DNA from: Comamonadaceae bacterium
GTDB taxonomy: Bacteria > Pseudomonadota > Gammaproteobacteria > Burkholderiales > Burkholderiaceae_C
Assembly: GCA_004144865.1 (NCBI GenBank)
Contig: SEAY01000024.1
Coordinates: forward strand, 1 to 56,818
Direction: 5' to 3'
DNA length: 56,818 bases
Shown: positions 40,871-49,690 of the stretch, piece after piece
How the letters are laid out: every line of letters starts with the position of its first letter
Position numbering within the stretch: position 1 is the first letter of the stretch
Program-made: the position numbers and the translations under genes
Notes under the pieces: model-generated
Told to the model about the DNA's origin: nothing
What the model saw: the letters and a program-made list of their open reading frames with translations, nothing else
Databases searched by the model: none

Positions 40871-42220
40871 CTACCGCTTGTGATGCGACAGCCACTCTTC
40901 CAGGTAGTGGATGTTGGTGCCGCCCGCCATGAACTTGGCGTCGACCATCAGCTCGCGGTGCAGCGGGATGTTGGTTTTGATGCCTTCCACCACCGTCTCG
41001 CCCAGCGCGCCGCGCATGCGCGCCAGCGCCTGCTCGCGCGTGTCGCCGTGCACGATGATCTTGCCGATCATGCTGTCGTAGTTGGGCGGCACGAAGTAGT
41101 TGTTGTACACGTGCGAATCCACGCGCACGCCGGGGCCGCCGGGCTGGTGCCACAGCGTGACGCGCCCGGGCGAAGGCACGAAGGTGTACGGGTCTTCGGC
41201 GTTCACGCGGCACTCGATGGCATGGCCGCGCAGCACGATGTCGCCCTGCTTGAAGGGCAGCTTCTCGCCGGCCGCCACGCGGATCTGCGTCTTGACGATG
41301 TCGATGCCGGTGATGAGCTCCGTGACCGGGTGCTCCACCTGCACGCGCGTGTTCATCTCGATGAAGTAGAACTCGCCGTTCTCGTACAGGAATTCGAAGG
41401 TGCCCGCGCCGCGGTAGCCGATCTTGCGGCAGGCGGCGGAGCAGCGCTCGCCGATCTTCTCGATCAGCTTGCGCGGGATGCCCGGCGCCGGCGCTTCCTC
41501 GATGATCTTCTGGTGGCGCCGCTGCATCGAGCAGTCGCGCTCGCCCAGGTACACGGCGTTCTTGTGCTTGTCGGCGAGGATCTGGATCTCGATGTGCCGC
41601 GGGTTCTGGAGGAATTTCTCCATGTACACCGACGGATTGCCGAAGGCGGCCTGCGCCTCCGACTTGGTCATCTGCACCGAGTTGATCAGCGCGGCTTCGG
41701 TGTGCACCACGCGCATGCCGCGGCCACCGCCGCCACCCGCCGCCTTGATGATCACCGGGTAGCCCACCGCCTTGGCGATGCGGCGCACTTCGACCGGGTT
41801 GTCGGGCAGTTCGCCCTCGGAGCCCGGCACGCAGGGCACGCCCGCCTTGATCATGGCCTGCTTGGCCGAGACCTTGTCGCCCATGATCCGGATGGATTCG
41901 GGCGTGGGGCCGATGAACTGGAACCCGCTCTTTTCCACCCGCTCGGCGAAATCGGCGTTCTCCGAGAGGAAACCGTAACCGGGGTGGATGGCCTCGGCGT
42001 CGGTCACTTCGGCCGCCGCGATGATGGCGGGCATGTTCAGGTAGCTCTGGGTGGACGCGGCCGGCCCGATGCAGACCGCCTCTTCCGCCAGCTTCACGTA
42101 CTTGGCTTCGCGGTCGGCCTCGGAGTAGACCATCACCGCCTTGACGCCGAGCTCGTTGCACGCGCGCTGGATCCGCAGGGCGATTTCGCCGCGGTTCGCG
42201 ACCAGGATCTTCTTGAACAT
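40871..42220 (-). CDS. accC: Acetyl-CoA carboxylase biotin carboxylase subunit AccC
   Basis: 449 residues, the usual length; carboxylates the biotin on AccB with ATP and bicarbonate in the first step of fatty-acid synthesis. N-terminal [23 protein letters not shown]-grasp glycine loop GGGGRGMR near 165, active-site [14 protein letters not shown] near 285. It lies 7 bp after accB in the same operon. Confidence 0.97.
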   Translation of the reverse strand: MFKKILVANRGEIALRIQRACNELGVKAVMVYSEADREAKYVKLAEEAVCIGPAASTQSYLNMPAIIAAAEVTDAEAIHPGYGFLSENADFAERVEKSGFQFIGPTPESIRIMGDKVSAKQAMIKAGVPCVPGSEGELPDNPVEVRRIAKAVGYPVIIKAAGGGGGRGMRVVHTEAALINSVQMTKSEAQAAFGNPSVYMEKFLQNPRHIEIQILADKHKNAVYLGERDCSMQRRHQKIIEEAPAPGIPRKLIEKIGERCSAACRKIGYRGAGTFEFLYENGEFYFIEMNTRVQVEHPVTELITGIDIVKTQIRVAAGEKLPFKQGDIVLRGHAIECRVNAEDPYTFVPSPGRVTLWHQPGGPGVRVDSHVYNNYFVPPNYDSMIGKIIVHGDTREQALARMRGALGETVVEGIKTNIPLHRELMVDAKFMAGGTNIHYLEEWLSHHKR

Positions 42221-42227
42221 GGAGGCG

Positions 42228-42680
42228 TTACTCGATCACGAACAGCGGTTGCCCGTATTCCACCGCCTGGCCGTTCTCGCACAGGATCTGGGTGATGGTG
42301 CCGCCCTTGTCGGCCTCGATCTCGTTGAGGATCTTCATCGCCTCGATGATGCAGACCGTCTCGCCTTCCTTGACCTGGCTGCCCACTTCGACGAAGGCCT
42401 TGGCCCCCGGCGAGGAAGCGCGGTAGAAGGTGCCGACCATCGGCGATTTCACGGTGTGGCCCTTCGGCGCCTCGGGCGCCGCTGCCACCGGAGCGGGGGC
42501 CGCGGGCGCGAGCGCCGGCGCGGCGGCCTGCTGCATGGGCATCGGCTGGTAGGCGGCCTGCACCTGCGCGGGCCCGCCCTTCACGATGCGGACCTTGCCC
42601 TCCGCTTCGGTGATCTCCAGCTCGGACACATTCGATTCCGACACCAGGTCGATCAACGTCTTGAGTTTGCGCAAGTCCAT
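42228..42680 (-). CDS. accB: Biotin carboxyl carrier protein AccB
   Basis: 150 residues. An N-terminal dimerisation helix ([20 protein letters not shown]), a Pro/Ala linker and a C-terminal biotinyl domain with the biotinylation site EAMKILNE near residue 116. AGGAGA lies upstream of the ATG. First gene of accB-accC-prmA. A 22-bp palindrome sits 32 bp upstream of the start. Confidence 0.97.
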   Translation of the reverse strand: MDLRKLKTLIDLVSESNVSELEITEAEGKVRIVKGGPAQVQAAYQPMPMQQAAAPALAPAAPAPVAAAPEAPKGHTVKSPMVGTFYRASSPGAKAFVEVGSQVKEGETVCIIEAMKILNEIEADKGGTITQILCENGQAVEYGQPLFVIE

Positions 42681-42711
42681 GGGGAGGTCTCCTGCCTCGT
42701 CTGAAAGAAGC

Positions 42712-42733
42712 GCGAATTTACAGCAAAATTCGC
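42712..42733. promoter_or_regulatory. Perfect palindrome upstream of accBC
   Basis: GCGAATTT-ACAGCA-AAATTCGC has perfect 8-bp arms and a 6-bp spacer, in the AT-rich accB upstream region. Placement over or next to a promoter suggests an operator controlling fatty-acid synthesis; the binding protein is unknown. Confidence 0.5.
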
Positions 42734-42829
42734 TTACGTCCGGCTTTTCGCGCGAACTAAGACTAATTATTTGTTTCGTCTTCGCCACTTGACAGCGGCG
42801 GCGGAGGCTGCGGCAGCCCCGTGCGGCCT

Positions 42830-43384
42830 TCAGGCCTGGCGAGCCCAAGTCCGGAGATCGGCCTCGGTGACGCGCCCCATTCTACGCTCCCGGACTTGGC
42901 CGTTGGCGTCCAGGACCACGGAATAAGGCAGTCCCCCGCTCGCATTGCCCAGGCTGCGCGCGAGTTCCGTACCTTCCAGCCCCGCCATGCCGATGGGGAA
43001 AGTGACCGGCCGCCGCTGCAGGAACGTGCGCACCGAGGACGGCTGGTCCACGGCAAGTCCCAGCACTTGCCAGCCCTTGGCGGCATGTTCGCGGAAGAAG
43101 GCGTCGAGCAGCGGCATCTCCTCCACGCAGGGCGGGCACCACGTCGCCCAGAAGTTCACCAGCAGCGGCCGGCCCTTGAACGAGGCCATGGGCAACGCGC
43201 CGCCCTGGGGCCGGTCGAAACTCAGGGCCCACAGGCGTTCGATCGCGCCGCTCTCCACGGCACCGGGGCGCTGCCGCCACCAGGCCACGCCCGCGCCCGC
43301 TGCCACGGCGCCGACGGCCACCGCGCCCATCAACCAGTTGCGCCGCCGCGGGCTCGCCGCGCCGGCCGCCGTCTCTTCATGCAT
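42830..43384 (-). CDS. TlpA-like membrane-anchored thioredoxin
   Basis: 184 residues. A signal anchor at about 17-35 ([20 protein letters not shown]) places a thioredoxin-fold domain in the periplasm. The active site is WCPPC in [16 protein letters not shown] near 75-90, as in TlpA/ResA reductases used in cytochrome c or Cys-protein maturation. The start overlaps the stop of the upstream unknown gene by 8 bp, so they are coupled. Confidence 0.87.
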   Translation of the reverse strand: MHEETAAGAASPRRRNWLMGAVAVGAVAAGAGVAWWRQRPGAVESGAIERLWALSFDRPQGGALPMASFKGRPLLVNFWATWCPPCVEEMPLLDAFFREHAAKGWQVLGLAVDQPSSVRTFLQRRPVTFPIGMAGLEGTELARSLGNASGGLPYSVVLDANGQVRERRMGRVTEADLRTWARQA

Positions 43385-43973
43385 CCCCGGATTCCTTCAC
43401 CAGCGCGCGCACCGCGCCCAGGTCGCCCCGTGGCGTGCGGCCCTTCGCATCGGGCTTGAGCGCGCCGCGCAGGTCGTCGTGATCGTAAACAAGCAAGTGC
43501 ACACCCACCGGTTCGCCCAGGTCCGGGCACATGCTGCTCAGGCTGAGGGCTTCCACGGATTCGCCGTGGAACCCCGCGACCGTACGGGGGGTGTAGTCCA
43601 CATTGTGTTCGATCAGCTTGATCTCGGCGGACTTGGGGTCGTCGCAGAACAGCTGCACGTAGATGTCGGACAGGCGCGTGGCGGTGCCGTGCCAGACCGC
43701 CCCGGCCAGGTACGGACGGAATTCGGCGAGCCGCTCCATCCACGTCAGGGCGAGCCGGCGCAGCGCGGCCAGTTCCGCCGGCTGGGTGTCGGCGCAGAAG
43801 ATGCTGATGTACTCGCGCACCGCATCCTCCACGCTGTCGTTGTCCGGCAGCGCGGCGCGAGCCGGCAGCCGCAGCTCCTTCACGGCGCGGCGCTTGGCCG
43901 GCCCGTACTCCATGCCCTCCTCCACCACCAGCCGCGCGGCGGTGGCGGCGATCTCCGATTGCACGCTGTCCAT
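43377..43973 (-). CDS. Conserved protein of unknown function, nucleotidyltransferase-like hint
   Basis: 198 residues from MDSVQSEIA; ATG at 43982 is an equally possible start and neither has a Shine-Dalgarno. Soluble, mainly helical first half, then AVWHGTATRLSDIYVQLFCD, which faintly resembles the G-x-G/S...D-x-D core of nucleotidyltransferases, and LIEHNVDYTPRTVAGFHGES. I do not recognise a named family. Overlaps the TlpA-like gene by 8 bp. Divergent from the acyl-CoA synthetase. Confidence 0.72.
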   Translation of the reverse strand: MDSVQSEIAATAARLVVEEGMEYGPAKRRAVKELRLPARAALPDNDSVEDAVREYISIFCADTQPAELAALRRLALTWMERLAEFRPYLAGAVWHGTATRLSDIYVQLFCDDPKSAEIKLIEHNVDYTPRTVAGFHGESVEALSLSSMCPDLGEPVGVHLLVYDHDDLRGALKPDAKGRTPRGDLGAVRALVKESGDA

Positions 43974-44043
43974 CCGGTGCATTCTGCATGGACGGGCCCG
44001 CCCCGCGCGCCTAGAGTGTCTTCGCCCATTCCAGGAGCCCGGC

Positions 44044-45672
44044 ATGAAAAGCACGATGATGGCCACGCCGCTGTCGCTGAACCACTTCCTGGAGCGGGCG
44101 GGGCACCTGTTCCATCGCAACGAGATCGTCTCGCGCCTGCCGGACAAGTCCCTGCGGCGGCACAGCTACGGCGAGTTCCACCGGCGTGCCCGCGCGCTGG
44201 GGGCGGCGCTGCAGGGGCTGGGCCTGCGCAAGGGCGACCGCGTGGCGACGCTGTGCTGGAACCACCACGCCCACCTCGAGTGCTACTTCGGCATCCCGGC
44301 GGCCGGCGGCGTGATGCACACCCTCAACCTGCGCCTGTCGCCCGACGAGATCGGCTGGATCGCCGGCGACGCGAAGGACCGCTTCCTCGTCGTGGACGAC
44401 GTGCTGCTGCCGCTGTACCGGCAGTTCGCCGGCCTGCACCGCTTCGAAAAGGTGATTGTGTTCCCCTTCTCGGGCGCGGCCGTGCCCGAGGGCTTCGAGG
44501 ACTACGAGCAGTTGCTGGCCTCCGCCGACCCGGCTTCCTTCCGCTACGCCGAGCACGACGAGGACGACCCGGTGGCCATGTGCTACACGTCCGGCACCAC
44601 CGGCCGGCCGAAGGGCGTCGCGTATTCGCACCGCTCCACGGTGCTGCACACGCTGGTCGCGAGCCTCGGGGACTTCTGGGGCCTGCGCGCCACCGACGTC
44701 GTGATGCCCGTGACGCCCATGTTCCACGCCAACAGCTGGGGGATCCCCTATGGAGCGGTGATGCTGGGCGTGAAGCTGGTGTTCCCCGGCCCGCACCTGC
44801 ATCCCGAGGACCTGCTGGACCTGATCCGGCAGGAGCCCCCCACCCTGTCGCTGGGCGTGCCCACGATCTGGCTCGGGCTGATCCAGGCCTACGACGCGGC
44901 GCAGGACCCGCAGTCGCCGAACCGCGGGCGCTGGCAGCTGCCGCGCGGCATGCGTTCGCTGGTGGGCGGGGCGGCGCTGCCCGAGGCGCTGATCCGCGCG
45001 TTCGACCGACACGGCATCTGGATCGAGCAGGGCTGGGGCATGACGGAAACTTCCCCGGTGTGCACCATCTCGTATCCGCGTGCCGAGCTGCGCGATGCGA
45101 GCGCGGACGAGAAGTACCGGCGCGCCGCGATGGCGGGCGTGCCCGTGCCGCTGGTGGACCTGCGCGTGTGGGGCGACGCCGGCGAGCAACCGTGGGACGG
45201 CAAGAGCGTCGGCGAGATCCAGGTCCGCGGCCCTTTCATCACGGGCAGCTATCACGAAGTCCCGCCCGGCCCCGAGAAGTTCACCGCCGACGGCTGGCTG
45301 CGCACCGGCGACGTCGCCAGCGTGGACGAACTCGGCTTCGTGCGCATCACCGACCGCACCAAGGACCTGATCAAGTCCGGCGGCGAGTGGATCAGTTCGG
45401 TGGACCTGGAGAACGCGTTGATGGCGCACCCGGCGGTGGCGGAGGCGGCCGTGATCGCCATTCCCGACGAGAAGTGGAGCGAACGGCCGCTCGCGTGCGT
45501 GGTGCTGAAGAAGGGCGCCGAGGCGCACGCGGAGGCGCTGGGCGCGCACCTGCTCAAGCACGGCTTCGCCAAGTGGCAGCTGCCGGAGCGCTACGAGTTC
45601 ATCGAGGCCGTGCCGCGCACGTCCACGGGCAAGTTCTGGAAGCTCAAGCTGCGGGAGCGGTTCCCGCGCTGA
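44044..45672 (+). CDS. Acyl-CoA synthetase (AMP-binding, medium/long-chain type)
   Basis: 542 residues. ANL-superfamily ligase: P-loop YTSGTTGRPKGVAYSHRS near 180-197, MFHANSWGIPY, the GWGMTET motif near 335, GDVASVDELG and the hinge with KDLIKSGGEWIS, and catalytic Lys near the C-terminus in TSTGKFWK. Activates a carboxylic acid to its CoA thioester through an acyl-AMP. The MFHANSWG signature is common in medium-chain and 3-methylthiopropionate ligases. Exact substrate unknown. Confidence 0.92.
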   Translation: MKSTMMATPLSLNHFLERAGHLFHRNEIVSRLPDKSLRRHSYGEFHRRARALGAALQGLGLRKGDRVATLCWNHHAHLECYFGIPAAGGVMHTLNLRLSPDEIGWIAGDAKDRFLVVDDVLLPLYRQFAGLHRFEKVIVFPFSGAAVPEGFEDYEQLLASADPASFRYAEHDEDDPVAMCYTSGTTGRPKGVAYSHRSTVLHTLVASLGDFWGLRATDVVMPVTPMFHANSWGIPYGAVMLGVKLVFPGPHLHPEDLLDLIRQEPPTLSLGVPTIWLGLIQAYDAAQDPQSPNRGRWQLPRGMRSLVGGAALPEALIRAFDRHGIWIEQGWGMTETSPVCTISYPRAELRDASADEKYRRAAMAGVPVPLVDLRVWGDAGEQPWDGKSVGEIQVRGPFITGSYHEVPPGPEKFTADGWLRTGDVASVDELGFVRITDRTKDLIKSGGEWISSVDLENALMAHPAVAEAAVIAIPDEKWSERPLACVVLKKGAEAHAEALGAHLLKHGFAKWQLPERYEFIEAVPRTSTGKFWKLKLRERFPR

Positions 45673-45673
45673 C

Positions 45674-45770
45674 CGTCGTTCCCGCGCAGGCGGGGACCCA
45701 GGGCATCCGGACTTACCCCGGGCATCCGGACTTATTAACGCTCTGGATTCCCGCCTCCGCGGGAATGACG
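45674..45770. repeat. REP-like palindromic pair with internal tandem duplication
   Basis: CGTTCCCGCGCAGGCGGGGA with CCCAGGGCATCC on the left and CTGGATTCCCGCCTCCGCGG with GAATGACGG on the right are inverted units like those at 31130-31228. GGGCATCCGGACTTA occurs twice (45701-45715 and 45720-45734), a 19-bp-period duplication. Between the acyl-CoA synthetase and mpl. Confidence 0.75.
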
Positions 45771-45814
45771 GCTTGTCACTGTCGGGCTTGCAGAGGCCGG
45801 GATAATCCGCGCCC

Positions 45815-47203
45815 ATGCACATCCATATCCTCGGCATCTGCGGCACCTTCATGGGGGGACTGGCCGCCCTCGCCCGCGAAGCGGGCCACAAGGTGACCGG
45901 CTGCGATGCCGGCGTCTACCCGCCCATGAGCGACCAGCTGCGCTCGCTGGGCATCGAACTGATCGAAGGCTTCGGCACCGAGCAGCTCGCGCTGAAGCCC
46001 GACGTCTGGGTCGTGGGCAACGTTGTCTCGCGCGCCCGCCAGCCCGATGGCAGCCCGCGCTATCCGCTGATGGAAGCCATCCTTGACCAGGGCCTGCGCT
46101 ACACCAGCGGCCCGCAGTGGCTGGCCGAGCACGTCCTGCAGGGCCGCCACGTGCTGGCGGTGGCCGGCACGCACGGCAAGACGACGACCACTTCGATGCT
46201 GGCCTGGATCCTGGAGCACGCCGGCCTGCAGCCGGGCTTCCTGGTGGGCGGCGTGCCCATGAACTTCGGCGTGTCCGCGCGCCTGGGCAACATGGCGCGG
46301 CCCTTCACGCCCTTCGTGATCGAAGCCGACGAATACGACACGGCATTCTTCGACAAGCGCAGCAAGTTCATCCACTACCGGCCGCGCACGGCGATCCTGA
46401 ACAACCTGGAGTTCGACCACGCGGACATCTTCGACGACCTGGCCGCGATCGAACGCCAGTTCCACCACCTCGTGCGCACCGTGCCGTCCACGGGCCGGCT
46501 GGTCGTGAACGGACTGGAGGAGAGTCTCACCCGCGTGCTGCACCAGGGCTGCTGGAGCGAGGTGCGCACCTTCGGCGCGGCCGTCAGCGACTTCCGCGCC
46601 GAAGGGGAGCCGGTGAAGTTCGACGTGCTGGAACAGGGCCACCGCGTCGCGCAGGTGCAATGGGAAGTGGGCGGCGTGCACAACCAGCTCAACGCGCTGG
46701 CCGCCATCGCCGCCGCGCAGCACGTGGGCGTGACGCCCGCGGTCGCCGCGACCGCGCTGCGCGAGTTCCTGAACGTGAAGCGGCGCATGGAAGTGCGCGG
46801 CATCGCCAACGGCATCACGGTCTATGACGACTTCGCGCACCACCCGACCGCCATCCGGACCACCATCGACGGCCTGCGCCGCCAGGTCGGCACGCAGCGC
46901 ATCCTGGCGGTGTTCGAGCCGCGCAGCAACACCATGAAGCTGGGCACGATGAAGGCGCAACTGCCCTGGAGCCTCGAGCAGGCGGACCTCTCGTTCTGCC
47001 ACGCGGGCGGACTGGGCTGGGATCCGCAGGAAGCGCTGCAACCCATGGGCGAGAAGGCCCGGGTGGCGCAATCGATCGCCGAACTGGTGGAACAGGTGAA
47101 GGCCGCGGCGCGTCCCGGCGACCACATCCTGTGCATGAGCAACGGCGGCTTCGGCGGCATCCACGCGAAGCTGCTCGACACGCTGGCGGACAAGGCGCGC
47201 TGA
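45815..47203 (+). CDS. mpl: UDP-N-acetylmuramate:tripeptide ligase Mpl
   Basis: 462 residues; reattaches recycled L-Ala-gamma-D-Glu-meso-DAP to UDP-MurNAc in peptidoglycan recycling. Mur-ligase fold: N-terminal MHIHILGICGTFMGGLAALA, ATP loop GTHGKTTTTSML near 125, EADEYDTAFFDKRSKF near 170-186 and a C-terminal RSNTMKLG. Close to the E. coli length (457). Confidence 0.95.
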   Translation: MHIHILGICGTFMGGLAALAREAGHKVTGCDAGVYPPMSDQLRSLGIELIEGFGTEQLALKPDVWVVGNVVSRARQPDGSPRYPLMEAILDQGLRYTSGPQWLAEHVLQGRHVLAVAGTHGKTTTTSMLAWILEHAGLQPGFLVGGVPMNFGVSARLGNMARPFTPFVIEADEYDTAFFDKRSKFIHYRPRTAILNNLEFDHADIFDDLAAIERQFHHLVRTVPSTGRLVVNGLEESLTRVLHQGCWSEVRTFGAAVSDFRAEGEPVKFDVLEQGHRVAQVQWEVGGVHNQLNALAAIAAAQHVGVTPAVAATALREFLNVKRRMEVRGIANGITVYDDFAHHPTAIRTTIDGLRRQVGTQRILAVFEPRSNTMKLGTMKAQLPWSLEQADLSFCHAGGLGWDPQEALQPMGEKARVAQSIAELVEQVKAAARPGDHILCMSNGGFGGIHAKLLDTLADKAR

Positions 47204-47224
47204 ACGCGCGGCGCCTGCCGGCGC

Positions 47225-48256
47225 TCAATTCATGTCGGGCAGGAGCGGCAGCGGCGCGGTGAGGTCGTTGTTCGGCCGGCGCAGCGGCGGGTGCACGCCC
47301 TCCTGCGTCGACAGGCTGAAGGCACTCTGGCCCGACGGCATCAGGGAATCGCGGCTGTGCGCCAGGCGCGCCCCCATGTCGCTCGCGCGCTTGGGGTTCG
47401 CGGTGATCGATCCCACCACATAGAGGGCGGAGAGGAAGCGGCCCAGCGGCGCGTCGGCGATGCCGGTGGCGTGCTGCAGCTCCTCGAAGCTCATGCCCGG
47501 CTGGGTCACGAGTTCGCGCATCAGCAGCAGGTGCGCGTCGCGCATCTGCTTTTGCGGCAGCCGCGGCGGCCGGCGGAAGAACAGCTTCTGCTGGCGGTAG
47601 TGCGGCGGCAGCAGGTCACGCTGCGTGCGCTGCGCGTACTGCCACATCAGCTGGGAGACGCTGATGCGTGAGTAGCCCGGCGGGATGACGACGGCGCCGC
47701 GATCACGGATGCACCAGCTCGCCTCGGCGAAATCCTTGGGCGTGACGCCGGGCAGGATCCCCGCGCCCAGCTTCAGGTCGACCACGGCCAGCAGGTCGCT
47801 GTTGCGCAGCACTTCCCACGAGCCGGCGGCCAGCGTGGGCTGGTGTTCGGTGATGCTGCAGGCCAGCGCGAACTGCGACAGCATCGCCTGCAGCCCATCG
47901 CAGAACTGGTGCAGCACCCGCACGCCGGCGGCCTTGTCGCCCAGTTCGAAGGTGATCGCCGGCTTGAAGTTGGGCGCGGTCACCGGCTTGGAGAAGGCGA
48001 CCGGCCGGTCCACGTCGGCCAGCGCGATCTGCACCGAGCGCCCCGTGGGGACCGCCGGCTGCACCCGCAGGTGCTCGTTCTGCATCAGCAGCGTGCGGCT
48101 GCCGTCCAGCCACCAGGCGTCGGCTTCCGAGAAGCTGCCGAGCTCCCACGTGGCGCGGCCGGTGGCGGCGGCCGTGGAGGCCTCCGCTGCCGCTTTCTGT
48201 TGCGCATCCGTGTAGCCCGCCAATCCCAGGCGCAGGACCGGCACCTCGATCGTCAT
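47225..48256 (-). CDS. Conserved protein of unknown function
   Basis: 343 residues from MTIEVPVLRLGLAGYTD, with GAGGAGGG upstream of the ATG; an earlier ATG (48292) lies inside the promoter. Soluble, no signal. The N-terminal half has WLDGSRTLLMQNEHLRVQPA and a VAFSKPV segment; the C-terminal half includes QPGMSFEELQHATGIADAPL, helix-turn-helix-like. I do not recognise the family. It has its own good promoter (48295-48323) after aroG. Confidence 0.75.
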   Translation of the reverse strand: MTIEVPVLRLGLAGYTDAQQKAAAEASTAAATGRATWELGSFSEADAWWLDGSRTLLMQNEHLRVQPAVPTGRSVQIALADVDRPVAFSKPVTAPNFKPAITFELGDKAAGVRVLHQFCDGLQAMLSQFALACSITEHQPTLAAGSWEVLRNSDLLAVVDLKLGAGILPGVTPKDFAEASWCIRDRGAVVIPPGYSRISVSQLMWQYAQRTQRDLLPPHYRQQKLFFRRPPRLPQKQMRDAHLLLMRELVTQPGMSFEELQHATGIADAPLGRFLSALYVVGSITANPKRASDMGARLAHSRDSLMPSGQSAFSLSTQEGVHPPLRRPNNDLTAPLPLLPDMN

Positions 48257-48294
48257 TTCGTTCCCTCCTCGGATCTTGGCGCCGAGTGGCAACG

Positions 48295-48323
48295 AATGTA
48301 CCCAGAGGGTTACAGGATGTAAA
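48295..48323 (-). promoter_or_regulatory. Sigma70-like promoter of the unknown gene after aroG
   Basis: On the minus strand TTTACA (48323-48318), 17 bp, TACATT (48300-48295): 5 of 6 and 4 of 6 matches with ideal spacing. The start point would be about 30 bp before the ATG at 48256. Confidence 0.6.
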
Positions 48324-48333
48324 CACTTCCGGG

Positions 48334-49458
48334 CTAAGCTTGGCGCCTATGCTGCACCGAATCTGCCAAATATTGCAGCACTTCCAGAGATTCGTTCCAG
48401 CCGATGCAGGCGTCGGTAATGCTTTTCCCGTACTCCAATTGCCTGGGCTGGTCTTTGCCGGGCGTGAACTTCTGCGCCCCGCCGACCAGGTGGCTCTCGA
48501 TCATCACGCCGAAGATGCTGCGTGAGCCGCCCGCGATCTGCGCCCCGATGTCACGCGCCACCTCCACCTGCTTCTCGTGCTGCTTGCTGCTGTTGGCGTG
48601 GCTGCAATCCACCATCAGCACCGGCGGCAGCTTCGCCGCCTCCAGTTCCTTGCAGGCAGCCGCCACGCTCGCGGCGTCGTAGTTGGGCGCCTTGCCGCCG
48701 CGCAGGATGACGTGGCAATCGCGATTGCCGTTGGTCTGCACGATGGCGACCTGCCCGTTCTTGTGCACGGAAAGGAAGTGGTGGCCGCGCGCCGCGGCCT
48801 GGATGGCGTCGGTGGCGATCTTGATGTTGCCGTCGGTGCCGTTCTTGAAGCCGATGGGGGCCGACAGCCCCGAGGCGAGCTCGCGGTGCACCTGGCTCTC
48901 GGTGGTGCGGGCGCCGATCGCGCCCCAGGCGATCAGGTCACCGATGTACTGCGGCGAGATCACGTCGAGGAACTCGCTGCCGGCCGGCAGACCGAGGCGG
49001 TTGATGTCGATGAGGAGCTGGCGCGCGATGCGCAGGCCCTCGTCGATGCGGTAGCTCTCGTCGAGGTAGGGGTCGTTGATCAGCCCCTTCCAGCCCACCG
49101 TGGTGCGCGGCTTCTCGAAGTACACGCGCATCACGATCTCCAGCCGGTCCGCGAACTTGTCGCGCACCTCCTTCAGCTTGCGGGCGTAGTCCAGCGCCGC
49201 GGCCGGATCGTGGATCGAGCAGGGGCCGATCACCACCAGCAGCCGGTCGTCCTTGCCGGCCATGATGTCGTGGATGGCGCGCCGGGTGCTGCTGATCAGG
49301 TTCTCCACGGGGGTGCCCCGGATCGGGAAGAACCGGATCAGGTGTTCGGGCGGAGGAAGCACGGTGATGTCCTTGATGCGCTGGTCGTCGGTCTGGCTGG
49401 TCTTGTCGACGGGATGCGCATACCAGGCGTCGGTGGCGGCGGTGGCTTTCGGGCTCAT
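48334..49458 (-). CDS. aroG: 3-deoxy-7-phosphoheptulonate (DAHP) synthase, type I
   Basis: 374 residues; condenses phosphoenolpyruvate and erythrose 4-phosphate in the first step of aromatic amino-acid synthesis. Active-site stretches: VVIGPCSIHDP near residue 75-85, EKPRTTVGWKGLINDP near 113-128, FKNGTDGNIKIATDAIQ and VDCSHANSSKQ. AroF/G/H family (E. coli 350-356); which feedback type cannot be told. It is preceded by an apparent leader peptide and attenuator (49497-49631), implying control by aromatic aminoacyl-tRNA supply. Confidence 0.94.
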   Translation of the reverse strand: MSPKATAATDAWYAHPVDKTSQTDDQRIKDITVLPPPEHLIRFFPIRGTPVENLISSTRRAIHDIMAGKDDRLLVVIGPCSIHDPAAALDYARKLKEVRDKFADRLEIVMRVYFEKPRTTVGWKGLINDPYLDESYRIDEGLRIARQLLIDINRLGLPAGSEFLDVISPQYIGDLIAWGAIGARTTESQVHRELASGLSAPIGFKNGTDGNIKIATDAIQAAARGHHFLSVHKNGQVAIVQTNGNRDCHVILRGGKAPNYDAASVAAACKELEAAKLPPVLMVDCSHANSSKQHEKQVEVARDIGAQIAGGSRSIFGVMIESHLVGGAQKFTPGKDQPRQLEYGKSITDACIGWNESLEVLQYLADSVQHRRQA

Positions 49459-49496
49459 GACGTGCTTTCTCTGGGTCGGTGTCTTTTCGGGGGACC

Positions 49497-49524
49497 AAAA
49501 AAAAACCGCCGGGCTTGCCGGCGG
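49497..49524 (-). terminator. Intrinsic terminator (attenuator) in aroG leader
   Basis: On the minus strand, CCGCCGG (49524-49518), loop CAAGC, CCGGCGG (49512-49506), then nine U's (49505-49497). It lies 38 bp before the aroG start, so it would stop transcription ahead of the gene. The same CCGGCGG also occurs inside the upstream leader peptide coding sequence and can pair with the first arm instead. Confidence 0.8.
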
Positions 49525-49559
49525 TTTTTCGAGGTTCTTTGCGTTTGTCGCGGGTACGC

Positions 49560-49631
49560 TCAGATCTCTCTTCCGCCGGGGGCGCTGGAGAACCAAAAGT
49601 AGCCAAAGAAGAAACCGCGGACGGGACGCAT
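49560..49631 (-). CDS. Aromatic-rich attenuation leader peptide of aroG
   Basis: A 23-codon frame starting MRPVRG and ending SSAPGGREI, with the core FFFGYFWF: five Phe, one Tyr and one Trp in eight codons. The stop lies 35 bp before the terminator hairpin. Its codons for PGG contain CCGGCGG (49579-49573), complementary to the first terminator arm. A ribosome stalled on the aromatic codons leaves it free to form an antiterminator; one reaching the stop codon masks it. No Shine-Dalgarno; TACATT 9-14 bases before the ATG may be a -10 of a nearly leaderless transcript. Confidence 0.75.
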   Translation of the reverse strand: MRPVRGFFFGYFWFSSAPGGREI

Positions 49632-49690
49632 GCGAAGAATGTAGCACAGGCCCCCGCGGGGCCCGCAAGGCCCCGGAGGCCCGCGTTGCT

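Noticed and set aside
45701..45734. Two direct repeats GGGCATCCGGACTTA as a possible CRISPR
   Set aside because: Only two copies, a 4-bp spacer and a location inside a palindromic repeat; no cas genes.
48309..48323. GTTACAGGATGTAAAC as a TyrR-type box near aroG
   Set aside because: Half-sites are in the wrong order and spacing for TGTAAA-N6-TTTACA, and it lies after aroG; it is better read as the -35 of the next gene.
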